64,000 nucleotides of DNA. Source: HXMU1420-13 sp034669965 (GTDB lineage: Bacteria; Bacteroidota; Rhodothermia; Balneolales; Balneolaceae). The notes beneath the pieces are model-generated. The model worked only from the letters and a program-made list of their open reading frames with translations. It was not told where the DNA came from and did not search any database. The stretch lies in the NCBI GenBank assembly GCA_034669965.1, contig JAXMOK010000001.1, positions 930,001-994,000 on the forward strand, in the 5' to 3' direction. Each line of letters begins with the position of its first letter. The first letter of the stretch is position 1. Shown here piece by piece: positions 8,794-16,696 of this stretch. The position numbers and the translations under genes are program-made.

Positions 8794-11244
8794 TTAAAAT
8801 AATCTCGAGAGTGCAATACCCGGATAGAAACCCGGTTCATCTAGTCGATAAGCTAAATCAATTCTGAAAAGGCTAAAGATATTACTAATAGAAACGCCTA
8901 CTTCAGCGTGTGGAGTCTCGGCGTTTGATGGTAGATAGCCTAGGTTTGATAAGAAAAATTGCTTCTGCTTTTCAGGTAACCACGTTTTCCCAATACCACC
9001 AAATGTTATTAAGCTTATCCCACTTTTAGCAGCATTAGGGATGCCAAGCAACTCAAATGGTGTTGAACGGAAGTTGTGCTCTGCATGGATAGCAGCAAAA
9101 GAAGCACCTTCGTATGGGACATATCGTTTCGAGCGAAAGGCACCAAAAGGCGTGAAATACCCAAGGGCAGCATCAATAGCTCCGTTTTTTTGAACAGGTA
9201 ACTCACCTATGAATGTCCCTGCATTAATACGAATGTCTAATGTGTTTGGAATAAACCTTCGCTGATAGAACGTAGAGTATCGACGGTAGATATCAATATT
9301 GAATCGAGTGAAGTTCCAATCGCTTCCAATCGCCTTCAACGATTGTTCTACACTAAGTTTGATATTGTCGGCACCAATCACACCCCAAGCTTCAGCCCCC
9401 TCACCTGATTCGTAGGAAACCGAAAGTAAGCTTAAGGTACCTTCCTGTACCGCCGGATTAAACCGCTGAACAAAACTTGACCCAAATAAATCGTAACTGG
9501 TTTTATAATCTATACTGGAATGCTGTTCGTACTTATAGCGAGCATTTAGCGATCTATTATATCCTTTCAAAGCATAGGCACCACCCACAAAAATCCCTTC
9601 GCTGCGGTAATAATCAAAATAGTCGGAATAGCCAAACAATGGCATCGTACTTAATGTTTCTTTTTTAAAGAGATCTGAACTATATCTCGTTTCAGTTTTA
9701 AAATCATATCCTGCAATTAATGCAAAGCGGCGAGTTGTTTTCAGTGGCCACCAGCTCACATCAGCACCATGTGAAACCTCCTCATAACCTAAGCTATAAC
9801 CTAGCCTCAGCCGTGATCGAAATCTTCGATCCAAATATCTTTTTTGATGTTCGATACCTGCATAAATAGCATCTACTCTGTTAAATCTTGCATCAATAGA
9901 TGTATTTTGCCTCAACCTTTCAAAAGCAGTCGGCTCTTTTCGCTCGCGATAGGTTGTTTGAGTTCCATCGGAACTTGTTTCTACACGCACAGTCACCTCA
10001 CTATCGCCATCATCATCGTCATCCATATCAATAAAGCGAGTAAGAAATCCTTTGGGGCGAAATGCTTTTTCTAAGGTGGCTGTACTATCTAAGGTATCAT
10101 AAGCTTCAAGCTCAACTTTTGACAAAGGGACTACATCTACTGTTGCAGTAAATAAAGAATCTGTTTTATTAATGCTTGTAGAATCAATCTTAAACCAGTC
10201 GGTATCAGTGAAAATAGAATCCGGTAACTCCGTATTCACTAAATAATCATTTAGCTTAGATACTTGCTTAAAACCAATAGGTGGAAATCTCAACCCGGGC
10301 ACGCCTACTTCAATTGTACCTTCCATTCTAAAGTCTACAGGCAACCAAAACTCCCCTCCAAAATTGCTGAATTGCTGCTCGTAGTACATATTGAAATCCT
10401 GAATCGGTGGTGGAAATACAATTACAGAGTTTGGTTTTAATCGAACGGCAATAAGTGCGTAATCTTCATCTTGCACAAAAATTGTACCCTCAAACAAAGG
10501 TTGTAGTTTTCTTTTTGATGAAACTTCAATTTCAAAAATCACTTTGTCATCAATTTTCGAAAAATCAACTAGCTCGAAATTATAAAACTTAAGTGCATTC
10601 GGGTGGGTCACACCAACTACTTCAAATTCTACGATATCTAAATTATCATCGTAAAAATTTGGCAAATAACTTACTCCGGCAAAATTGTCGCTGCCTTCTA
10701 TATTTGCTGTTTGTCTTCGAGATTTTAAAATCTCACGATTTCCTAACTCCTTATCCCAATAGGCCTGAGAAATACTTTCTGTTATAGATACAATGGAGGT
10801 ATCGGTTCTCAGTTGCTGCCTGCTGTACGCATCAACAGTATAATTTTGCAAATTTTCTCTCCAGATCTGTTTCCTGCGAATAACCTCTTTCATAATCGAA
10901 ATTGCAGGATCTTCACCAGTTACTGTAATTTCTTGCATTTCTAGAAATGCCTCTTCCATTAAAAAATCTAAGGGACCTTCGTGATCTGCAGATAGCTCAA
11001 TTTCTTTGGTTTGATAGCCTAAATAACGAACTACAATTGTGGAAGGAAATGTCTCTACTCTTAATGTGAATTCACCATCAGCATTTGCAATGGTGCCTTT
11101 GTAAGTGTCTTTAATTATGATATGAGCAGCGGCCAATGGCTCAAGTGTTTGAGCGTCTACAATCTTACCTGTTATTATTTTTTGAGCGCTTGCTGAATTT
11201 GTTAACAAAATTATCGTTAACGCGATCCCTAAAAGTCGTTGCAT
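8794..11244 (-). CDS. DUF5686 outer-membrane protein with carboxypeptidase-regulatory-like domain
   Basis: A signal peptide (to about residue 20, ASAQ) precedes a CarboxypepD-regulatory-like beta-sandwich (about 22-105: IITGKIVDAQTLEPLAAAHI, VRYLGYQTKEIEL), the usual start of Bacteroidota outer-membrane proteins. The segment ISIMKEVIRRKQIWRENLQNY and the following long beta-rich part match DUF5686, probably a barrel ending in LSRLF. No TonB plug is present. The function of the family is not established. It is transcribed alone, convergent with the OmpA-like gene. Confidence 0.85.
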   Translation of the reverse strand: MQRLLGIALTIILLTNSASAQKIITGKIVDAQTLEPLAAAHIIIKDTYKGTIANADGEFTLRVETFPSTIVVRYLGYQTKEIELSADHEGPLDFLMEEAFLEMQEITVTGEDPAISIMKEVIRRKQIWRENLQNYTVDAYSRQQLRTDTSIVSITESISQAYWDKELGNREILKSRRQTANIEGSDNFAGVSYLPNFYDDNLDIVEFEVVGVTHPNALKFYNFELVDFSKIDDKVIFEIEVSSKRKLQPLFEGTIFVQDEDYALIAVRLKPNSVIVFPPPIQDFNMYYEQQFSNFGGEFWLPVDFRMEGTIEVGVPGLRFPPIGFKQVSKLNDYLVNTELPDSIFTDTDWFKIDSTSINKTDSLFTATVDVVPLSKVELEAYDTLDSTATLEKAFRPKGFLTRFIDMDDDDDGDSEVTVRVETSSDGTQTTYRERKEPTAFERLRQNTSIDARFNRVDAIYAGIEHQKRYLDRRFRSRLRLGYSLGYEEVSHGADVSWWPLKTTRRFALIAGYDFKTETRYSSDLFKKETLSTMPLFGYSDYFDYYRSEGIFVGGAYALKGYNRSLNARYKYEQHSSIDYKTSYDLFGSSFVQRFNPAVQEGTLSLLSVSYESGEGAEAWGVIGADNIKLSVEQSLKAIGSDWNFTRFNIDIYRRYSTFYQRRFIPNTLDIRINAGTFIGELPVQKNGAIDAALGYFTPFGAFRSKRYVPYEGASFAAIHAEHNFRSTPFELLGIPNAAKSGISLITFGGIGKTWLPEKQKQFFLSNLGYLPSNAETPHAEVGVSISNIFSLFRIDLAYRLDEPGFYPGIALSRLF

Positions 11245-11329
11245 GTGTATGATTTAATTCGTTGGAACTAACGAACTCACTACTAATTTAATACGCAAAT
11301 GTTTCAGATAAATTGAATTCTAATTCAAC

Positions 11330-11623
11330 TCACTCTTTTAATTTATCGCTCTTATTAAAAATGAGGCCAAGAAGTGCTGTAAATAGTGCCGCCCCAACGA
11401 TCGACCAAATAACCGGAAAAGGTTGGCCTTCGATAGTGATAGTCCAAAGCTGTGGAAACTCTAATTCTACTGCAATCCACTTACCAATAATCGCACCGAT
11501 AAACCCAACTACGGCCGACATTAAACATCCCCCACTACCTAATTTAAAACCACCAATACTTTGGCCAATTCCACCACAAATAGAAGCAATTAATACAAGT
11601 ACTAAAAAATCAAATATTCCCAT
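11330..11623 (-). CDS. Small YeaQ/GlsB-like membrane protein
   Basis: The protein has 97 residues and three hydrophobic segments (about 4-22, 30-50 and 68-90) with glycine-rich patterns GGIGQSIGGFKLGSGGC and VVGFIGAIIGKWIA, resembling the GlsB/YeaQ/YmgE family of small stress-associated inner-membrane proteins. The loop between segments 2 and 3 is longer than in E. coli YeaQ. Its molecular function is unknown. A plus-strand open frame covering the same bases has no recognisable features and is treated as a shadow. Confidence 0.7.
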   Translation of the reverse strand: MGIFDFLVLVLIASICGGIGQSIGGFKLGSGGCLMSAVVGFIGAIIGKWIAVELEFPQLWTITIEGQPFPVIWSIVGAALFTALLGLIFNKSDKLKE

Positions 11624-11779
11624 AACGCTAAAATAGATAATCCTGTAGGTTTAACGTAACAAATGTTGTTGGGTTCCACAATTCCTTTTCCATCATTCAC
11701 TATTTGTTAAAACCATAGGTAAAATGTAAGTTATCATTAAGTCTCAGACAGCTCTATATCAAATTAATTACCTGGAATT

Positions 11780-12274
11780 ATGAAGAACGTACACATCTTC
11801 TCACTCACGTTAGTGGTACTCTTATTTTCATTGGCTTCGTGCGGTGAAAGTGAAGAAGAAAAACAAGCTCGCTTGCAAGCTTATCAAGATTCATTGCGAG
11901 CAGTAGAACAAGCTAAAGTAGCCGAAATGATGGCTCAAATGCAAGATTCGATCGATGCAGCTGAAGCAGAACAAATGCTTGCAGAAGAAGTAGAGGAACC
12001 ACCAATGAATGCCACCGGAATGGTTGAAGATGGCAGCTTTGTAGTGCAAGTAGGCGCTTGGCGGTCTGAGGAAAAAGCTCAATCATTTGTAAATCGCTGG
12101 TCCGATCGAAACTACCCGAATGCTTACGTTGTAAAAATTGGTGATGAAGCCACAGGTGATGTTTGGTTTCGTGTTCGTGTAGGCGACTTTACCAATAAAA
12201 TGGAAGCCGAAAATTTTGGGGCAGAATTAGCACGTGAAATAAACTCAGGATACTGGGTTGCTAGTAAAAATTAG
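11780..12274 (+). CDS. SPOR-domain lipoprotein
   Basis: The lipobox SLASC places the mature Cys at about residue 21. A charged, probably helical linker (about 25-72, rich in Glu, Ala, Gln) leads to a SPOR domain (about 85-160: GSFVVQVGAWRSEEKAQSF ... VWFRVRVGDFTNKMEAENF). SPOR domains bind denuded glycan strands of septal peptidoglycan, so the protein probably sits at the division site in the periplasm. It stands alone and is followed by a strong terminator about 95 bp downstream. Confidence 0.88.
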   Translation: MKNVHIFSLTLVVLLFSLASCGESEEEKQARLQAYQDSLRAVEQAKVAEMMAQMQDSIDAAEAEQMLAEEVEEPPMNATGMVEDGSFVVQVGAWRSEEKAQSFVNRWSDRNYPNAYVVKIGDEATGDVWFRVRVGDFTNKMEAENFGAELAREINSGYWVASKN

Positions 12275-12368
12275 AAGCTAAAAGCATTTAAAATTTATAG
12301 TTGTAAGTGTGCCATGCATTTACGTAATTAAAAATACGCTCAAGTAGCGTCTCTCTTGATGAATAGTC

Positions 12369-12408
12369 AGCCCCGTACATTCGAAAAATGTGCGGGGCTA
12401 TTTTTTTT
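12369..12408 (+). terminator. Rho-independent terminator after the SPOR gene
   Basis: A 13-bp stem (12369-12381 with 12387-12399, one G-U pair) closes a 5-nt loop and is followed by eight T from 12401. It separates the SPOR lipoprotein gene from the partner-switching module. Confidence 0.92.
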
Positions 12409-12521
12409 GAATCTTTTTTTTACGAGCTCGTACAAGGCGTGTCCGTGATTTATTTTTCTAATTCTCGGGATAACGTTATAATCCGCAGATACGACACCAC
12501 AAACTTTTTAACATAAGCGAA

Positions 12522-12863
12522 ATGAAAAATTTCAGCATCGCAAAACGGCAGGTCGACCAAATAAGTGTGCTTGATATAAGCGGAGAACTTGATGCCCATA
12601 CAGCATCGCAGCTTGAGAATTCTCTTAAAGCCCTGATCGAATCAAAAAACATCAAGATAATCGTTAATTGTGCAAAACTGGATTATATTGCCAGTGCCGG
12701 ACTCGGGGTATTTATGGCTTACATCGAAGATGTAAGGGGGTTAGGTGGCGATATTAAACTCTCTAACATGAACGACAGAGTTTATAACGTTTTCGATTTA
12801 TTAGGATTTCCAACTTTATATGACATTGTAGACGATGAGCGTGATGCAGTAAAAGCATTTTAA
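12522..12863 (+). CDS. STAS-domain anti-sigma factor antagonist (RsbV/SpoIIAA-like)
   Basis: The whole 113-residue protein is a STAS domain. Ser58 in DYIASAGLGVF is the residue that the kinase partner phosphorylates in this family. In partner switching, the unphosphorylated antagonist binds the RsbW-type kinase and frees its target (a sigma factor or other effector). The kinase gene starts 10 bp downstream and a PP2C-type phosphatase gene follows, so all three core parts are present. No sigma factor gene is adjacent. The AT-rich sequence TATAAT near 12476 could be a promoter element, but this is uncertain. Confidence 0.9.
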   Translation: MKNFSIAKRQVDQISVLDISGELDAHTASQLENSLKALIESKNIKIIVNCAKLDYIASAGLGVFMAYIEDVRGLGGDIKLSNMNDRVYNVFDLLGFPTLYDIVDDERDAVKAF

Positions 12864-12873
12864 AAAAGAAGAA

Positions 12874-13293
12874 GTGGCAGGCAAAAATAAATATACACTC
12901 TCCGTCGACTCCTCAACTAAACACCTGAGCGAGGTTCGAGACTTTGTAGCCGAACATGCTCAAAATGTTGGTTTAACGGAGAAAGATATTTCTGAAATCC
13001 GCCTTGCTGTTGATGAAGCGTACACGAACATCATAAAACACGCTTATAAAAACAGCCCTTCAAAACCGGTAAAGATTGAAATTGGTGTCGATTCAAAAAA
13101 ACTCTGGATTTCGATTATGGATGAAGGGGAAAGTTTTAAACCCGATGAGTACAAAGCCCCGGACATTTTAAAACGTATTAAGAATAAACAACGTGGTGGT
13201 ATGGGCGTTTTTTTGATTCAAAAGCTTATGGATCAGGTGCAATACAACCGCAAAGGTAAGATGAACGAGATCCGAATGGTTAAAAACCTTTGA
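12874..13293 (+). CDS. RsbW/SpoIIAB-like anti-sigma serine kinase
   Basis: The GTG start lies 10 bp after the STAS gene, following a purine-rich AAAAAAGAAGAA stretch. The 139-residue protein is a GHKL ATPase: N-box DEAYTNIIKHAYK with the Mg-coordinating Asn52, G1 box MDEGESF, and G2 box GGMGVFLIQKLMDQ. It would phosphorylate the antagonist on Ser58 and bind an unknown target protein. Its length fits stand-alone kinases of the family. The phosphatase gene follows after 6 bp, consistent with one operon. Confidence 0.9.
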   Translation: MAGKNKYTLSVDSSTKHLSEVRDFVAEHAQNVGLTEKDISEIRLAVDEAYTNIIKHAYKNSPSKPVKIEIGVDSKKLWISIMDEGESFKPDEYKAPDILKRIKNKQRGGMGVFLIQKLMDQVQYNRKGKMNEIRMVKNL

Positions 13294-13299
13294 GATCCT

Positions 13300-15030
13300 A
13301 TGGACTACTCCCTACAATCTAACGACGAGCGCAGAAGCCGGTTTGAACTGCGCACACTTCTTGAAACCAGCCGGCTACTCATCGAATCTCAAGACCCAGA
13401 TTTTGTACTCAACAATCTCCTGCTTATCACAATGGGCAAATTGTTGGTTCCAAAAGGCATGATTTTGATTCACAAACCTGGTGACGCCTCTTATCTTGTA
13501 TCGAAATCTAAAGGTAGAGATTGGCTGGCCGAAGGGTCTGATTTAAAAGCAGAATTTGATCAAAAATTGCTTGATACCTCTGTAATTCATGGAAAAAAAT
13601 ACGCTGCAGTTTTTGATGCAATTGGCATCGAAAAAGAGAGCACTCTGTTCAATTTAAAGACAAGCAATCACCATCTAGGATTTCTATGCCTTGGCCCGAA
13701 GGGTACTAAACAGCCACTAACCGGTGGCGAAATTGAATTTATTGAAAGCCTGAGCATAATCTCGTCGGTAGCAATAGCTAATTCGAGAATGTTCAAAGAA
13801 CTCCGCCATATAAATCGGCGACTTGATCGAAAAGTTCATGATTTAAATACGTTGTTAGAGCTTAGCAAAGATTTTAACATGATGGTTGATCGTGATGAAA
13901 TAGCTCGCGTATTTAAATTTGCGATGCTTGGACAGATGCTCATCAGAACGTTCTTCTTTGCACTAGATATTGACGGTAAACGCTCAATCATATCAATAAG
14001 CGGGATAAAAGATGCTCCTACCGATGAAGATCTTGATAAGCTTTTTGGGATGGAAGACATCGCCAGAACCGACGATGTGAAAGACTGTGCATTTTTAGCC
14101 GATAATAACATTAACCTGCTTATTGGCCTTCGCTTCCAAAATGAAAAAATTGGAGTAGTTGGGGTTGGCCCGCGTGCAACTATGGAAGGGTACGGCGACG
14201 CTGAGATCAATTTCTTACAATCGCTAGGCAACCTTGCTTTGCTCACTATCCAAAAAACATTATTGTTGGAAGAGCAGATTGTTAAAAAACGCCTAGAAGA
14301 AGAACTCAATCTTGCGAAAACGATTCAAGAAGGCTTATTACCATCACCGATTCCAAAAATACCGGGAATGGACATGGCGGCGGTGAACGTATCATCACGA
14401 CAAGTTGGTGGCGATTACTTTGATGTTCTAAAGCTAGATGATAATGGGCATTTATTAGCAATTGCCGATGTTACCGGTAAAGGCATACCTGCGTCACTTT
14501 TAATGGCCAACCTCCAATCGATGTTGCACGCCTTAGCCCCTTTGGATGTAACACTCGAAGATGCCACCGGTCGAATAAATGACATCATATACGAGAATAC
14601 TCCACCTGATAAGTTTATTACCTTTTTCTGGGGTAAAATTACCGATGACGGAAAAACATTTAAATACACCAATGCAGGGCATAACCCGCCTATGGTATTT
14701 AAAAAGGATCAAAAGGATCCGATTTTACTGGAAGATGGGGGAGTGATTCTCGGGGCTATTCCTACTATGTTGCCATATAGCAGTGCCGAGTATAACATTG
14801 AGGATGGTGATTTACTCGTATTCTTTACCGATGGGGTTACAGAAGCTATGAACCCGGAACAAACCGAAGAATACGAAGAGCACAGATTAATCGACTGCGT
14901 AAATGCAAATCGTGACAAAGACGCGAAAGGAATTATGAATGCTATTATTCGTGATATCAATCACTTTTCGAATAACATTCAGTACGACGATATCACGATG
15001 ATTATTTTGAAAGTTAGTTCAGAGTCTTAA
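13300..15030 (+). CDS. GAF-domain PP2C-type phosphatase (RsbU/SpoIIE-like)
   Basis: Two GAF-like regions (about residues 15-165 and 185-330) are joined by a coiled segment to a SpoIIE/PP2C phosphatase domain (about 365-575). Its metal-binding motifs are visible: VGGDYFDV, IADVTGKGIPASLLMA, TNAGHNPP, FTDGVTEAMN and YDDITMIIL. It would dephosphorylate the STAS antagonist and so switch the module on in response to a signal sensed by the GAF part. It closes the three-gene operon and overlaps the end of the convergent mltF-like gene by 17 bp. Confidence 0.92.
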   Translation: MDYSLQSNDERRSRFELRTLLETSRLLIESQDPDFVLNNLLLITMGKLLVPKGMILIHKPGDASYLVSKSKGRDWLAEGSDLKAEFDQKLLDTSVIHGKKYAAVFDAIGIEKESTLFNLKTSNHHLGFLCLGPKGTKQPLTGGEIEFIESLSIISSVAIANSRMFKELRHINRRLDRKVHDLNTLLELSKDFNMMVDRDEIARVFKFAMLGQMLIRTFFFALDIDGKRSIISISGIKDAPTDEDLDKLFGMEDIARTDDVKDCAFLADNNINLLIGLRFQNEKIGVVGVGPRATMEGYGDAEINFLQSLGNLALLTIQKTLLLEEQIVKKRLEEELNLAKTIQEGLLPSPIPKIPGMDMAAVNVSSRQVGGDYFDVLKLDDNGHLLAIADVTGKGIPASLLMANLQSMLHALAPLDVTLEDATGRINDIIYENTPPDKFITFFWGKITDDGKTFKYTNAGHNPPMVFKKDQKDPILLEDGGVILGAIPTMLPYSSAEYNIEDGDLLVFFTDGVTEAMNPEQTEEYEEHRLIDCVNANRDKDAKGIMNAIIRDINHFSNNIQYDDITMIILKVSSES

Positions 15031-16525
15031 TTCCCATTATTCCGGGAATACCATTGCTCCGAAACTCACTCATTGCCAAGATTGCCTCATAAGTCTCGTA
15101 GCGGTTCATAATCTCGTTAACATATCGTACGGTCTCTATCCCTCTGCAAAAGCCGTATCGAGCATTTTGATAGTATCTGCGCTGCATTAGCTTTAACAAC
15201 GAGCCTGAAATATCATCCCAACTATTCGGATTCTTGTTTTGGTCGATGGTTAAACGCCGGGCATCAGCCACATGCCCCATTCCGGCGTTATAAGTTGCCA
15301 ATGCCAATCGCCATTGATTGGTTGAGTCTATGTAAGAATAATGATCCAGATGCTCTTTTATGATGCGAGCTCCTTCGCGTGCATTTATTTCTGGCACAAA
15401 CAAGGAATCTTCAGGAATCTCCGAAAATCTCGGTAATACCTGCATTAAACCAACAGCGCCGGCCCAACTTATTGAGGTTGGGTCGAATTTCGATTCCTGT
15501 GCAGCAATAGCTGTTAACATCAGCCAATCCAAGTCGAATTCGGCTGCTATTTGTTGTAACAAGCTATCATATGGAGATATTATTCCGATTGGGCCCTCTT
15601 GAAACTCGGGATTAAAATATTCGGCGATTTGCGAGCTTCCTTCGTAATATTTCTTACGCAATATATTTAGAAATGCAGATCGCTTTGGGATGCCCTCTTC
15701 GTCATATCTAAAATGGCTTCTTAAAAATCGATCCATTCTTGTTTTCAAATCTTGCGAATTTGGACGAATTGCCCATGCAATTTCATCTCTCTCGGCAATT
15801 TGTGGCCCTGCCACCAAACCCGGCATATATTTGCTGGTGGCAAAGAAAATATTATCATCAGCTACGGTTGCAGCTATTGTACCATTTGCCACTTGAAATA
15901 ATAGCGACTCGGTGTCCATATCTTCACTTACAACATTTATCTGCAAATTAAACCCTTGCTCTTGCAAACTCTCTAGGGATTTATAATACGAACTGTTTCT
16001 TCGAATGGTGATAGGGATACCCTCTAGCTCACTTATGCTTTCTGGTGCCATATCAAGCTCCTCTGAAAGCACTACAATTTGATTCACTAAATTATATGGA
16101 CGCGTAAATTCTACAATTTCCGTCCGTTCTTCAGTAATCGTATAATTTGCGGCAATTAAGTCGCCCTCACCATTATATAGCAAATCATAAGGGCTTTCAT
16201 CCGGTGCAGTGATTACTACTTCTAAGGCAAGATCATTTTGTTGAGCAAACTCTCTCACCAGCTCGTATTCGAAGCCAACCTGAATTCCGCGATGAAGAAA
16301 GTACGCTCCAGAACTATAGCTGGTTATCATTCTAAGAACCCCACTTCGTTTGATCTCAGCTAAATCACGATCTACGGGTTTCTCTACAGAAACACCCAGA
16401 AGTTCACTTCGGACTGTATTTTCGTTCTTGGTTTGTTTGGTGCATGATACTGATAATGCTATTCCGATTGCCAAGAGCCAAATACAACACTTTTTAACAG
16501 ATAATATATCTTGTAAAGTTTTCAT
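15014..16525 (-). CDS. mltF: MltF-like membrane-bound lytic murein transglycosylase
   Basis: A lipoprotein signal ends at Cys in SVSC (about residue 29). Residues about 50-280 form a solute-binding-protein type 3 domain (GVLRMITSYSSGAYF, DLIAANYTITEERTEIVEFT), which in MltF regulates the enzyme. Residues about 320-470 are an SLT catalytic domain with the acid Glu344 in AAQESKFDP, followed by AGAVGLMQVLP and ATYNAGMGHV. It cleaves peptidoglycan glycan strands to anhydromuropeptides at the periplasmic face of the outer membrane. Length and domain order equal the family norm. Confidence 0.9.
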   Translation of the reverse strand: MKTLQDILSVKKCCIWLLAIGIALSVSCTKQTKNENTVRSELLGVSVEKPVDRDLAEIKRSGVLRMITSYSSGAYFLHRGIQVGFEYELVREFAQQNDLALEVVITAPDESPYDLLYNGEGDLIAANYTITEERTEIVEFTRPYNLVNQIVVLSEELDMAPESISELEGIPITIRRNSSYYKSLESLQEQGFNLQINVVSEDMDTESLLFQVANGTIAATVADDNIFFATSKYMPGLVAGPQIAERDEIAWAIRPNSQDLKTRMDRFLRSHFRYDEEGIPKRSAFLNILRKKYYEGSSQIAEYFNPEFQEGPIGIISPYDSLLQQIAAEFDLDWLMLTAIAAQESKFDPTSISWAGAVGLMQVLPRFSEIPEDSLFVPEINAREGARIIKEHLDHYSYIDSTNQWRLALATYNAGMGHVADARRLTIDQNKNPNSWDDISGSLLKLMQRRYYQNARYGFCRGIETVRYVNEIMNRYETYEAILAMSEFRSNGIPGIMGIKTLN

Positions 16526-16696
16526 GGCTTTTTAAATCGACTCTCCGTTTAAATTGAAATAAAATTATCTTCCCCTCACGTACGTTACTATCTACCTTAG
16601 TTTAAGGTTTTTTCGGTGTTTTTAGTAATTCATTAAAAACTTTAAACACTTATTATAAATATCATCTTTAATTAATTCAAGTATTTAACACCTTTC

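Noticed and set aside
11313..11636. Plus-strand open frame of 107 residues over the small membrane protein
   Set aside because: No signal, no family, and the minus-strand reading gives clear helices with YeaQ-like glycine patterns.
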